NCBI GenBank assembly: GCA_947311745.1
Contig: CAMZLT010000212.1
Location: 1 to 7,311, forward strand
Length of the DNA: 7,311 nucleotides
Direction of reading: 5' to 3'
Origin: an uncultured Flavobacteriaceae bacterium
Lineage (GTDB): Bacteria; Bacteroidota; Bacteroidia; Flavobacteriales; Flavobacteriaceae
Shown here: positions 1-6,085 of the stretch, in pieces
How positions within the stretch are numbered: the first letter of the stretch is position 1
How the letters are laid out: each line of letters opens with the position of its first letter
Translations under genes and position numbers: made by a program
Notes under the pieces: generated by a model
What the model was told of the DNA's origin: nothing
The model's database searches: none
The model's input: only the letters and a program-made list of their open reading frames with translations

Positions 1-2
1 AG

Positions 3-1193
3 TGTCAAGATTGGTACATTGTACCAAGCAGTACGGTAATGACACCAGCTGTTGGATTTGCTATTCAAGGTGATGTGGATACAGGACAATATCCGTTTAT
101 CGGTTATGCCGATTTTAACGGTGCGTTTAATAATGGTGTTTACAGCTATCCTTTAACTTATAACGCAGGAGGTTTAGACGATGATAATGCCTTGGTTGGT
201 AATCCATATCCAAGTGCCATTGATACAGCAATGTTGCTAAATAACAATCCAAGTGTCAATTCGTTTCATTTTTGGACACATAAATCTGGTTTGTTACCAG
301 ATGGTTCGGCGTATGCAGGAGACGATTATGCAATTTGGAACAATTCAGGTGGAATTGCTTCTGCATCTGGCTCACCAGCACCTACAGGATTTATTGCAAG
401 CGGTCAAGGTTTCTTTGCCGAAGCAAATGCAACAGGAACACTTACTTTTGATAATACGATGCGTGTTACAGGAAACAATACCGATTTTAGACGACCAGAA
501 AACATAAATAGAGAACGTATTTGGATAAATATGCAACACGAGGATTATGGCGTTTTCAATCAGATATTGCTTAATTTTTCTGAAAATGGTACGATTAATT
601 TTGATGCTAAACTAGATGCAGCTCGTTTTAATACCAATAATGCGATTTCCTTTTACAGCAACGGAAACAATCAAGAACACTTCGCTATTCAAGCACTACC
701 AATTCTAGCTGATGATATCGTTGTGCCATTAGGATTTGAAGTAGCTAACGAAAGTATAAATCATCTAAAAATAGAAATAGATCATTCCGAAATGGATGCT
801 AGTACAACTGTGTATTTACGTGATAATCAAGAAAATGTAGTACATAATTTGTCGGATACTGCCTATAATTTCACCACAACATTAGGTGATTATACCAATC
901 GTTTTGAATTGTTTTTCCGTAGAGATGCTTTAAGTACTCCTGAAAGTATCGAAAACAACGAAAACTTAATCGTAAGTAATTATTCGGATACTGAAATACA
1001 AATCCAAACTAAAAATGGTGGTAATTACACACAAATTAAAATCTACGATGTTTTAGGAAAAGAAGTGATAAATAAAAAAAACAATGCAAACAATACCATT
1101 TTAAACACCAATATAAAACAAGGAACAGTTTTGTTCGTAAAAGTAAAGTTAGAAAGTGGGAAAATGTTAATGAAAAAATTTGTGAAGTTGTAG
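3..1193 (+). CDS. T9SS type A sorting-domain surface protein, 5'-truncated by the window edge
   Basis: The reading frame is open from the first complete codon at position 3 (Cys-Gln-Asp-Trp-Tyr) to a TAG stop at 1191-1193, so at least 396 residues of a longer protein are present. The internal ATG at 39 is not a credible start because the frame is continuous upstream and there is no signal peptide. The visible part has the layout common in very large flavobacterial adhesin-like proteins. A beta-rich segment holds the signature LVGNPYPSAID, then FHFWTH, GDDYAIWN, FIASGQGFF and MRVTGNN. A second beta domain follows (about 'RIWINMQ' to 'NRFELFFR'). The last ~75 residues form a Por secretion (type A) sorting domain, with 'IKIYDVLGKEV' and a basic 'MLMKKFVKL' end. 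In this family the C-terminal domain directs export through the type IX system and is removed during attachment to the cell surface. The ligand or enzymatic role lies in the missing N-terminal part and cannot be inferred. It converges with the minus-strand genes. Confidence 0.9.
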   Translation, partial: CQDWYIVPSSTVMTPAVGFAIQGDVDTGQYPFIGYADFNGAFNNGVYSYPLTYNAGGLDDDNALVGNPYPSAIDTAMLLNNNPSVNSFHFWTHKSGLLPDGSAYAGDDYAIWNNSGGIASASGSPAPTGFIASGQGFFAEANATGTLTFDNTMRVTGNNTDFRRPENINRERIWINMQHEDYGVFNQILLNFSENGTINFDAKLDAARFNTNNAISFYSNGNNQEHFAIQALPILADDIVVPLGFEVANESINHLKIEIDHSEMDASTTVYLRDNQENVVHNLSDTAYNFTTTLGDYTNRFELFFRRDALSTPESIENNENLIVSNYSDTEIQIQTKNGGNYTQIKIYDVLGKEVINKKNNANNTILNTNIKQGTVLFVKVKLESGKMLMKKFVKL

Positions 1194-1220
1194 CGTGAAA
1201 AGTTTGTGAAGTAGAAAGTA

Positions 1221-1262
1221 GCTGTCCACTGAAAACTGCCTACTGAATACTGCTCACTGAAA
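1221..1262. repeat. Degenerate 7/14-bp tandem repeat (RCTGYYYACTGAAW x3)
   Basis: Three consecutive 14-bp units fit the consensus RCTGYYYACTGAAW. Each unit is two heptamers that share CTG at the same place and alternate between a pyrimidine triplet (TCC, CCT, CTC) and an A-rich triplet (AAA, AAT, AAA). The heptad phase appears to extend left, since AAGTAGA and AAGTAGC (1209-1222) repeat with the same spacing. The repeat lies between the stop codon of the surface-protein gene and its terminator, so it is probably in the 3' untranslated region. No function is known to me. Confidence 0.75.
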
Positions 1263-1295
1263 CAAAACAAAAATAGTAAGTTGTTAGTTTTTTTC

Positions 1296-1328
1296 AAAAG
1301 CGAAGTGGAGAAATCTGCTTCGCTTTTT
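1296..1328 (+). terminator. Rho-independent terminator, possibly bidirectional
   Basis: A 14-bp stem runs from AAAAGCGAAGTGGA (1296-1309) to TCTGCTTCGCTTTT (1314-1327), with two adjacent G-T wobbles and a GAAA tetraloop (1310-1313). A run of five T closes it at 1324-1328. It sits 103 nt after the stop of the plus-strand surface protein and 20 nt beyond the stop of the convergent minus-strand gene. The A-run at the left base of the stem gives a short U-tract on the minus strand as well, so it could end transcription from both sides. Confidence 0.85.
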
Positions 1329-1347
1329 CGCTTGTAGGTAAATCTAT

Positions 1348-1656
1348 TTATAAAATAAATCTACTTAGACCTAAGGGTTTTAATGATTTTTGTGCAAATT
1401 TTTTAAAAAAAGGAAAAGTTATTTTTCCGAAAGTTCTACTTGTTATGGCAAGGAGTAAAAAATAAAAAACACTAATAGTAATGAAATAGAATAACCAGTA
1501 AAAAAACGGATTGTTAGTGTCTTTGTTGTGGTTTATATATTCAAAAAAATGTCTAGTAACAAAAGCAGAAAGCGAACCATTAATAGCAAAAACTACAATT
1601 ATTAGTATTAATTGTAAATTAGATTTAATTTCCCAATGCTTCTTTAATTTTTCCAT
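1348..1656 (-). CDS. Small DUF6787-like membrane protein
   Basis: A 102-residue protein with two hydrophobic segments: residues ~14-36 (LQLILIIVVFAINGSLSAF) and ~50-72 (FFYWLFYFITISVFYFLLL). A basic N-terminus (MEKLKKHWEIKSN) precedes the first, and a basic amphipathic C-terminus ends in LKPLGLSR. The pattern of 'MxKLKxxWxIxSNxQL', a Gly-Ser in the first membrane helix and a Leu-Lys-x-x-Gly-Leu near the end matches from memory a short Flavobacteriia family (DUF6787). That family is sometimes mislabelled as prolipoprotein diacylglyceryl transferase, but this protein is far too short for Lgt and has none of its motifs. The function is unknown. The ATG lies only 5 nt beyond a candidate -7 element, so the transcript would be leaderless or nearly so. 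The gene follows oxyR on the same strand after a 118-bp gap and probably has its own promoter. Confidence 0.75.
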   Translation of the reverse strand: MEKLKKHWEIKSNLQLILIIVVFAINGSLSAFVTRHFFEYINHNKDTNNPFFYWLFYFITISVFYFLLLAITSRTFGKITFPFFKKFAQKSLKPLGLSRFIL

Positions 1657-1661
1657 TGCTA

Positions 1662-1669
1662 CAAATGTA
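1662..1669 (-). promoter_or_regulatory. Candidate -7 element (TACATTTG) for the DUF6787-like gene
   Basis: Read on the minus strand, TACATTTG matches the Bacteroidota -7 consensus TAnnTTTG exactly and lies 5 nt upstream of the ATG at 1656. No clear TTTG is present at the -33 distance, where the sequence is a T-run instead, so this is a partial match. If it is used, the transcript starts at or next to the start codon. Confidence 0.4.
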
Positions 1670-1774
1670 CTTTTTAGATGAGTAAAAAAATAACGATAAA
1701 AGAATTTAAAATAACTGAATGTTGTTTTGTTCGCTATGCCTTAATAAATTATGAGTTTTACTAATTAAATTAGC

Positions 1775-2710
1775 TTATTTGTGTAACGGACTAATAATTT
1801 TTACATCGCTAAATGCAATCACACCTCTAATAATACCATCTATACTTTTCTTAAGAGCTTCAATTAGTTGAAGTTTTAGTTGTGATTTATGGTAAATAAT
1901 ACTTACCTCTCTTGCAGGAATAGGTTTTTCAAATTCTCGTAAATTTTTGCGTTCTGCTTCGCGTAAATCTAAAGTTTGTAGATATGGCAATAAAGTCATA
2001 CCTAATCCTTCTTTAGAAAGTTTAATTAATGTATTGAAACTACCGCTTGTTAGCGTAAAATCTTGTTCGTTTGTTTTTAAAGATTTGCAAAGATTTAAAA
2101 TACTATCTTTAAAACAATGCCCATCTTCTAATAATAGAATATCCTCTAAATCTAGATCGTTTACAGTAATTTTTTTATTTTTAAATAACCGATGTTTGTC
2201 TGATAGGTAACCAACAAACGGTTCGTAATATAAAATACGTTCTTTAATACTAGTATCTTCTAACGGAGTTGCAGCAATTCCTACATCCAGATGACCATCT
2301 TTTAATTTTTTAATGATTTCTTCGGTAGTTAATTCCTCAATAATTAAATGAACTTTGGGATATGATTTTATAAAATTTTTAATAAATAAAGGCAATAATG
2401 TTGGGATAACAGTCGGAATAATTCCGATTTTAAAATCACCACCAATATATCCTTTTTGTTGTTCTACAATATCGGTAATACGCTGACTTTCATCTACAAT
2501 TATTTTTGCTTGATCGATTATTTTTATGCCAATATCGGTAAGTTGAATAGGTTTTTTTTTACGATTAAATATGGTAACATCTAATTCCTCCTCTAATTTT
2601 TGAATTTGCATGCTAAGTGTTGGTTGTGTTACAAAGCACTTTTCAGCAGCAAGTGTAAAATTTTTATATTCAGCAACAGCAAGAAGGTATTTTAATTGAG
2701 TTATGGTCAT
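1775..2710 (-). CDS. oxyR: OxyR-type hydrogen-peroxide-sensing LysR transcription regulator
   Basis: A 311-residue LysR-family regulator, close to the 305 residues of Escherichia coli OxyR. The N-terminal winged helix-turn-helix covers ~1-60 (FTLAAEKCFVTQPTLSMQI within it), followed by a linker helix and a LysR substrate-binding domain from ~91. The OxyR assignment rests on residues in the same register as E. coli: C25 in the DNA-binding domain, GIIPT ending at T100, and LLLEDGHC with H198 and C199, then C208 nine residues later. C199 and C208 form the redox disulfide in E. coli OxyR, which then activates catalase, Ahp and Dps genes; that role is inferred here from conserved residues. The start at 2710 gives the standard MTITQLKYLLAVAE opening. 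It lies 11 nt after the stop of the upstream acyltransferase on the same strand, so the two are probably co-transcribed. No catalase or Dps gene is visible nearby. Confidence 0.93.
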   Translation of the reverse strand: MTITQLKYLLAVAEYKNFTLAAEKCFVTQPTLSMQIQKLEEELDVTIFNRKKKPIQLTDIGIKIIDQAKIIVDESQRITDIVEQQKGYIGGDFKIGIIPTVIPTLLPLFIKNFIKSYPKVHLIIEELTTEEIIKKLKDGHLDVGIAATPLEDTSIKERILYYEPFVGYLSDKHRLFKNKKITVNDLDLEDILLLEDGHCFKDSILNLCKSLKTNEQDFTLTSGSFNTLIKLSKEGLGMTLLPYLQTLDLREAERKNLREFEKPIPAREVSIIYHKSQLKLQLIEALKKSIDGIIRGVIAFSDVKIISPLHK

Positions 2711-2721
2711 ATTTTTATAAA

Positions 2722-3543
2722 TTATTCCTCTTCGTTATATTTTCGTAGTTTATTTAAAGCTTTTTCTTGTTCAAAATATTTTTCAACTTCACTTTTTGGT
2801 AAAACTTTTAAAAAAGAGGGATGTTGCTCAATAGCATATTGTATTTTTTTAACAATTTCATCAGCAGTTTCGTTATCATAATCTATATCTAATGGTTTTT
2901 TGATAACCATAGACTGTAAAACACCTCTTTTTTTTATTAATAATCCTTTCTTGTCAAAAGAACGTCTAAAGCCATCAATGACGATAGGTACAACAATTGG
3001 TTTATTTTGTTTGATAATAAACGCAGTTCCTCTACGAATAGGTTTAAAAGGTTTGGTTGTACCTTGCGGAAAGGTAATTAACCAGCCATCTTGTAAAGCT
3101 TTACTAATATTATTTACATCAGACATTTTTACCTGTCTTTTAATAGCTTTTCCTTTTTCACGCCAAGTCCGTTCAATAGAAACCGAACCGACATAAGCCA
3201 TTATTTTTGGTAAGATACCAGCACGCATCGTTTCTTTTGCAGCTACAAAATATAAATTTGTTTTTGGATTCCAAAGATAGCCAATATCTTTAATGGTGTC
3301 TACTCTACCAGTTAATGACGCATTAAAAACATGAAACATGGCAACCACATCTGCATAATAGGTTTGGTGATTGGAAACAAACAAAACATTTTTATCTGGT
3401 AACTCTCGAATAATTTCCGAACCCTCGATATGTAGTTTGTTAAAACCTCTAAATCTACGATGTGTCATAGAACCTAAAAAACGAATGATAAAACGTTTTA
3501 GAAAAAGGGCATGACCAAAAGTATCTTGTTTATATAATCGCAT
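2722..3543 (-). CDS. PlsC-like 1-acyl-sn-glycerol-3-phosphate / lysophospholipid acyltransferase family protein
   Basis: A 273-residue protein of the PlsC/LPLAT superfamily, membrane-associated enzymes that move an acyl chain from acyl-CoA or acyl-ACP to a lysophospholipid or related acceptor. The blocks occur in order. FVSNHQTYYADV (55-66) is the catalytic block, with H59 and D65 separated by five residues instead of the classical four (HX4D). VSIERTWR (121-128) is block II. ITFPQGTTKPF (156-166) sits where FPEGTR is usual, and KPIVVPIVIDG (181-191) is block IV. These departures appear together and suggest a distinct Bacteroidota-type clade, not a decayed PlsC. The C-terminal ~45 residues are charged and probably helical. 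The acceptor cannot be read from the sequence; lysophosphatidate, ornithine-lipid or other lysolipid acylation are all possible. The gene is first in a leftward unit with oxyR and divergent from aroC. The ATG at 3543 gives the full-length frame. Confidence 0.85.
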   Translation of the reverse strand: MRLYKQDTFGHALFLKRFIIRFLGSMTHRRFRGFNKLHIEGSEIIRELPDKNVLFVSNHQTYYADVVAMFHVFNASLTGRVDTIKDIGYLWNPKTNLYFVAAKETMRAGILPKIMAYVGSVSIERTWREKGKAIKRQVKMSDVNNISKALQDGWLITFPQGTTKPFKPIRRGTAFIIKQNKPIVVPIVIDGFRRSFDKKGLLIKKRGVLQSMVIKKPLDIDYDNETADEIVKKIQYAIEQHPSFLKVLPKSEVEKYFEQEKALNKLRKYNEEE

Positions 3544-3566
3544 AGTTGTATAAAATAATTAGATAG

Positions 3567-3574
3567 CAAATTTA
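3567..3574 (-). promoter_or_regulatory. Candidate -7 element (TAAATTTG) for the acyltransferase-oxyR unit
   Basis: On the minus strand TAAATTTG matches TAnnTTTG exactly, 23 nt upstream of the acyltransferase ATG, which would leave a leader of roughly 15-20 nt. No TTTG occurs 19-21 nt upstream of it, so only the -7 half is supported. It is the only good promoter candidate for the two-gene unit in the 145-bp divergent region. Confidence 0.4.
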
Positions 3575-3645
3575 CAAAAGATTCGGTAAATTTTCTCATT
3601 TTTTTAATTTTTAAAATTGAAATTTTTATGTTAATTTTATATGGA

Positions 3646-3672
3646 TTTGTTACATTTAAAGTTTTATCTTTG
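3646..3672 (+). promoter_or_regulatory. Candidate promoter of aroC (TTTG-N15-TATCTTTG)
   Basis: TATCTTTG at 3665-3672 is an exact -7 match, 16 nt before the ATG at 3689. A TTTG at 3646-3649 could serve as the -33 element, although the 15-nt spacer is shorter than the usual 19-21. The promoter overlaps the extra 16 codons that an upstream ATG at 3641 would add. That argues against translation from 3641. Confidence 0.5.
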
Positions 3673-3688
3673 CTATTTATACTATAAA

Positions 3689-4750
3689 ATGAGCAATACA
3701 ATAGGAACTATTTTTAAATTAACTACTTTTGGTGAATCCCACGGAGTAGCAATCGGAGGAATAATTGATGGATGTCCGTCAGGAGTGAAATTAGATTTTG
3801 ATAAAATTCAAACAGAGCTAAATCGCCGAAAACCAGGTCAAAATAAATTAACCACAGCAAGAAAAGAAAGCGATGTTGTTCGGTTTTTATCAGGAATTTT
3901 TGAAGGTGTTACAACAGGTACTCCGATAGCTTTTCAGATTGATAATACCGATCAAAAATCAAAAGATTATTCCGAAATTAAAAATGTATTTAGACCAAGT
4001 CATGCAGACTTTACCTATCAAAAAAAATACGGATTACGAGATTATCGTGGTGGAGGTCGTTCCTCGGCAAGAGAAACCGCAAACTGGGTTGTTGCAGGTG
4101 CAGTTGCAAAACAAGTTTTGGAACATCTTAAGTTGCGTATAACAATTAATGCATATACTTCTTCTGTCGGAAATGTGTATTGTGTAAAACCATATCAGGA
4201 TTTAGATTTTTCAAAAACCGAATCCAATATTGTCCGCTGTCCAGATACCAATTTTGCAAATCAAATGATTGATTTGATAGCAAAAACAAAAAAACAAGGT
4301 GACACTTTGGGAGGAACAATTACTTGTGTGGTACAAAATGTTCCGATAGGTTTAGGAGAACCTGTTTTTAATAAATTACAGGCAAAATTAGCACAAGCAA
4401 TGTTTTCAATTAATGCAGTAAAAGGGTTTGAATACGGTGCAGGTTTTTGTGCTACAAACATGAAAGGTTCGGAACATAACGATATTTTTAATACCGATGG
4501 TTCTACTAAAACAAATTTATCTGGAGGGATTCAAGGTGGAATTAGCAACGGGATGCCAATCTATTTTAGAACTGCTTTTAAACCAGTAGCTACCATTTTA
4601 CAAAAGCAAGAAACGATAACTATAGAAGGCGAAAAAACTGTTTTAAAGCCAAAAGGCAGGCATGATACTTGTGTTGTGCCAAGAGCAGTCCCTATTGTAG
4701 AAGCATTGACTGCTTTGGTTTTATTGGATGCCTATTTGATACAAGTTTAA
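3689..4750 (+). CDS. aroC: Chorismate synthase
   Basis: A 353-residue chorismate synthase, the last shikimate-pathway enzyme. It converts 5-enolpyruvylshikimate-3-phosphate to chorismate and needs reduced FMN. The length is normal and all family signatures are present: TTFGESHG (12-19, H18), RRKPGQNKLTTARKESD (46-62), RPSHADFTY (102-110, H106), DYRGGGRSSARET (118-130), GDTLGGTI (204-211), INAVKGFEYGAGF (241-253), LSGGIQGGISNG (277-288) and GRHDTCVVPRAVP (323-335, D326). Two conserved histidines and an aspartate of the active site are therefore intact. The frame extends to an ATG at 3641. However, the family begins at MSNTIGTIFKLTTFGESHG, and the upstream codons overlap the promoter and read MDLLHLKFYLCYLYYK, which resembles no AroC N-terminus. 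The gene appears monocistronic, diverging from the acyltransferase, and the lipoprotein promoter begins 16 nt after its stop. It is presumably cytoplasmic and essential for aromatic amino acids, folate and menaquinone. Confidence 0.97.
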   Translation: MSNTIGTIFKLTTFGESHGVAIGGIIDGCPSGVKLDFDKIQTELNRRKPGQNKLTTARKESDVVRFLSGIFEGVTTGTPIAFQIDNTDQKSKDYSEIKNVFRPSHADFTYQKKYGLRDYRGGGRSSARETANWVVAGAVAKQVLEHLKLRITINAYTSSVGNVYCVKPYQDLDFSKTESNIVRCPDTNFANQMIDLIAKTKKQGDTLGGTITCVVQNVPIGLGEPVFNKLQAKLAQAMFSINAVKGFEYGAGFCATNMKGSEHNDIFNTDGSTKTNLSGGIQGGISNGMPIYFRTAFKPVATILQKQETITIEGEKTVLKPKGRHDTCVVPRAVPIVEALTALVLLDAYLIQV

Positions 4751-4765
4751 TTTTATGCCTTATAT

Positions 4766-4796
4766 TTTGAATTATGTTATAAAATCAATAACTTTG
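4766..4796 (+). promoter_or_regulatory. Strong Bacteroidota housekeeping promoter for the first lipoprotein gene
   Basis: TTTG at 4766-4769, a 19-nt spacer, and TAACTTTG at 4789-4796 fit the primary-sigma consensus TTTG-N19-21-TAnnTTTG exactly. Transcription should start around 4803, giving a leader of about 17 nt before the ATG at 4820. It is the best promoter match in the window and makes the lipoprotein gene independent of aroC. Confidence 0.8.
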
Positions 4797-4819
4797 GAAT
4801 TCTATTAAATATATGAAAA

Positions 4820-6004
4820 ATGAAAAAAACCAACAAAATTTTACTTGTATTAACCATTATTTTGAGTTCGTGTAGTGGTACACAAAAAACAAAAAGTGCC
4901 ATTTCCTCTGGTAATTATAATGCTGCTTTTGAAAATGCAATCTCAAAACTAAATAAAGATAAAAGTAAATATGCAAAACAAGTTCCGCTTTTAAAAGAAG
5001 CGTATGACAAGGCAAATGCAAAAGATTTAGCAGAAATTTCACGACTTAAAAAATCTACAGATAAGCAAAGCCTTAAAAAAATTTATAATTTGTACCTAAA
5101 ATTAGATGTGCGACAAGACGAAGTTATTCTTTTAGAACCTTTAAAATACGATGGAAAAACCTATGATTTTAAAGTAAAAGAGTATACAAAAGATATTGTG
5201 AATTCTCGTAAAAAGTATTCCGATTATTTATATAGCACTGCTTCACCTTTATTGTATGGATCAAAGCAAAACATTCGTAAGGCTCACGAAATTTTAAGTA
5301 AAATCCAAGTAATAAATCCTGATTATCGAAGTGATTTAAATCAACAAATTTTAGATACCAAAAAAAGAGGAATGGATTATGTGCTAGTTAAACTAAAAAA
5401 TAGTGTAGTAAATCAATTAAAAGATTCAACTTCGTTAGGTGTTTTAAAAAACTTTTCTGCTTTAAGTACGGGTGATTTTACCAATAAATGGATACAATTT
5501 CACGATAAACGCGATTATACTATACAGTATAGTTACGAAGCAGAAATTAGCTTAGATAAATTAGTGCGAATTCCAGAAAAGGTAAACACACAAAAAGTAA
5601 ATCAAGCTAAAGAAATACAAACAGGCTGGAATTATACCTACGATGCTAAAGGTAATGTGTTAAAAGACAAAGATGGTAATGATATTAAAACGCCAAAAAT
5701 GGAAAAAATTTCGGCTGTAGTTTCTTTGTTTCAACAAATAAAATCTACTACTTTAAATGGTAAATTGAGCCTTAAAAATCTAAAAACCAATAAAATTATT
5801 GGTACAACGCCTGTAAAAAGTGAAGCAAAGTTAGAAAATATATATGCTACCTATAAAGGAAATCCAAAAGCTATCGAACAAAAATATTACGATGCTTTAA
5901 AAAATAAAAAGAAACAATTTCCAGATGACACTGCATTTTCAAAATTCACCTTGCAAACCTTTAAAGAAAAGGTAGAACAAATTTTAGCTGCACAAAAATG
6001 GTAA
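4820..6004 (+). CDS. Predicted lipoprotein, uncharacterised Bacteroidota family (tandem paralogue 1)
   Basis: A 394-residue protein with a type II signal peptide: MKKTNK, a hydrophobic core, and the lipobox LSSC with lipidated C18. The residues after Cys (SGTQKTKS) are not acidic, so the known acidic lipoprotein surface-export signal of this phylum is absent. Attachment facing the periplasm is more likely (inference). Residues ~26-190 look alpha-helical and repeat-like: ISSGNYNAAFENAISKL, IYNLYLKLD, a YLY segment at ~136-138, and INPDYRSDL. This suggests a TPR-type scaffold, though no canonical repeat is certain. The C-terminal half is beta-rich, with conserved W224, QYSYEAEI, and a Gly/Asp-turn motif at 264-293 (KEIQTGWNY, then DKDGNDIKTPK). 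The next gene is a paralogue of identical length. Codon use is Lys/Asn-rich like the rest of the window, so there is no sign of recent transfer. An out-of-frame ATG at 4813 opens a 20-codon frame overlapping the start. The function is unknown; a binding or assembly role is only a guess. Confidence 0.85.
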   Translation: MKKTNKILLVLTIILSSCSGTQKTKSAISSGNYNAAFENAISKLNKDKSKYAKQVPLLKEAYDKANAKDLAEISRLKKSTDKQSLKKIYNLYLKLDVRQDEVILLEPLKYDGKTYDFKVKEYTKDIVNSRKKYSDYLYSTASPLLYGSKQNIRKAHEILSKIQVINPDYRSDLNQQILDTKKRGMDYVLVKLKNSVVNQLKDSTSLGVLKNFSALSTGDFTNKWIQFHDKRDYTIQYSYEAEISLDKLVRIPEKVNTQKVNQAKEIQTGWNYTYDAKGNVLKDKDGNDIKTPKMEKISAVVSLFQQIKSTTLNGKLSLKNLKTNKIIGTTPVKSEAKLENIYATYKGNPKAIEQKYYDALKNKKKQFPDDTAFSKFTLQTFKEKVEQILAAQKW

Positions 6005-6030
6005 ATTGGCATAGTGCTTGAAATAAACTT

Positions 6031-6061
6031 AAGAGATTCTATTTTTTTTTGAATCTTTTTT
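6031..6061 (+). terminator. Terminator-like hairpin between the two lipoprotein genes
   Basis: AAGAGATTC (6031-6039) pairs with GAATCTTTT (6051-6059) to give a 9-bp stem with one G-T wobble, followed by two more T. The 11-nt loop is almost entirely T. The stem is short and AU-rich, so it may terminate only partially and allow some read-through to the second gene. Confidence 0.5.
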
Positions 6062-6085
6062 ATTAACCTTTTAAATGTAAAGATT

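Noticed and set aside
11..27. Perfect palindrome TTGGTACATTGTACCAA (8-bp arms, 1-nt centre).
   Set aside because: It lies inside the coding frame of the surface protein, with the codons reading Trp-Tyr-Ile-Val-Pro, and there is no second site or promoter context. It is most simply chance or codon-driven.
1339..1367. Direct repeat TAAATCTAYTTA (1339-1350 and 1356-1367) over the 3' end of the DUF6787-like gene.
   Set aside because: Only 12 bp with one mismatch in very AT-rich sequence, with no third copy and no flanking features, so chance is adequate.
3542..3566. Two ATAG tetramers (3542-3545 and 3563-3566), 21 bp apart, near the acyltransferase start, considered as an OxyR operator.
   Set aside because: The intervening CTAT elements of the OxyR consensus are absent, and ATAG is frequent in AT-rich DNA. 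Autoregulation cannot be claimed from this.
3498..3701. A 67-codon minus-strand frame across the aroC/acyltransferase intergenic region.
   Set aside because: It overlaps the start regions of two well-supported genes and covers their promoter region, and its translation is low-complexity and unlike any family I know.
4261..4461. Minus-strand frame inside aroC, and similar antisense frames inside oxyR, the acyltransferase and the lipoprotein genes.
   Set aside because: These are shadow frames of strongly supported genes, with no promoter or family match of their own.
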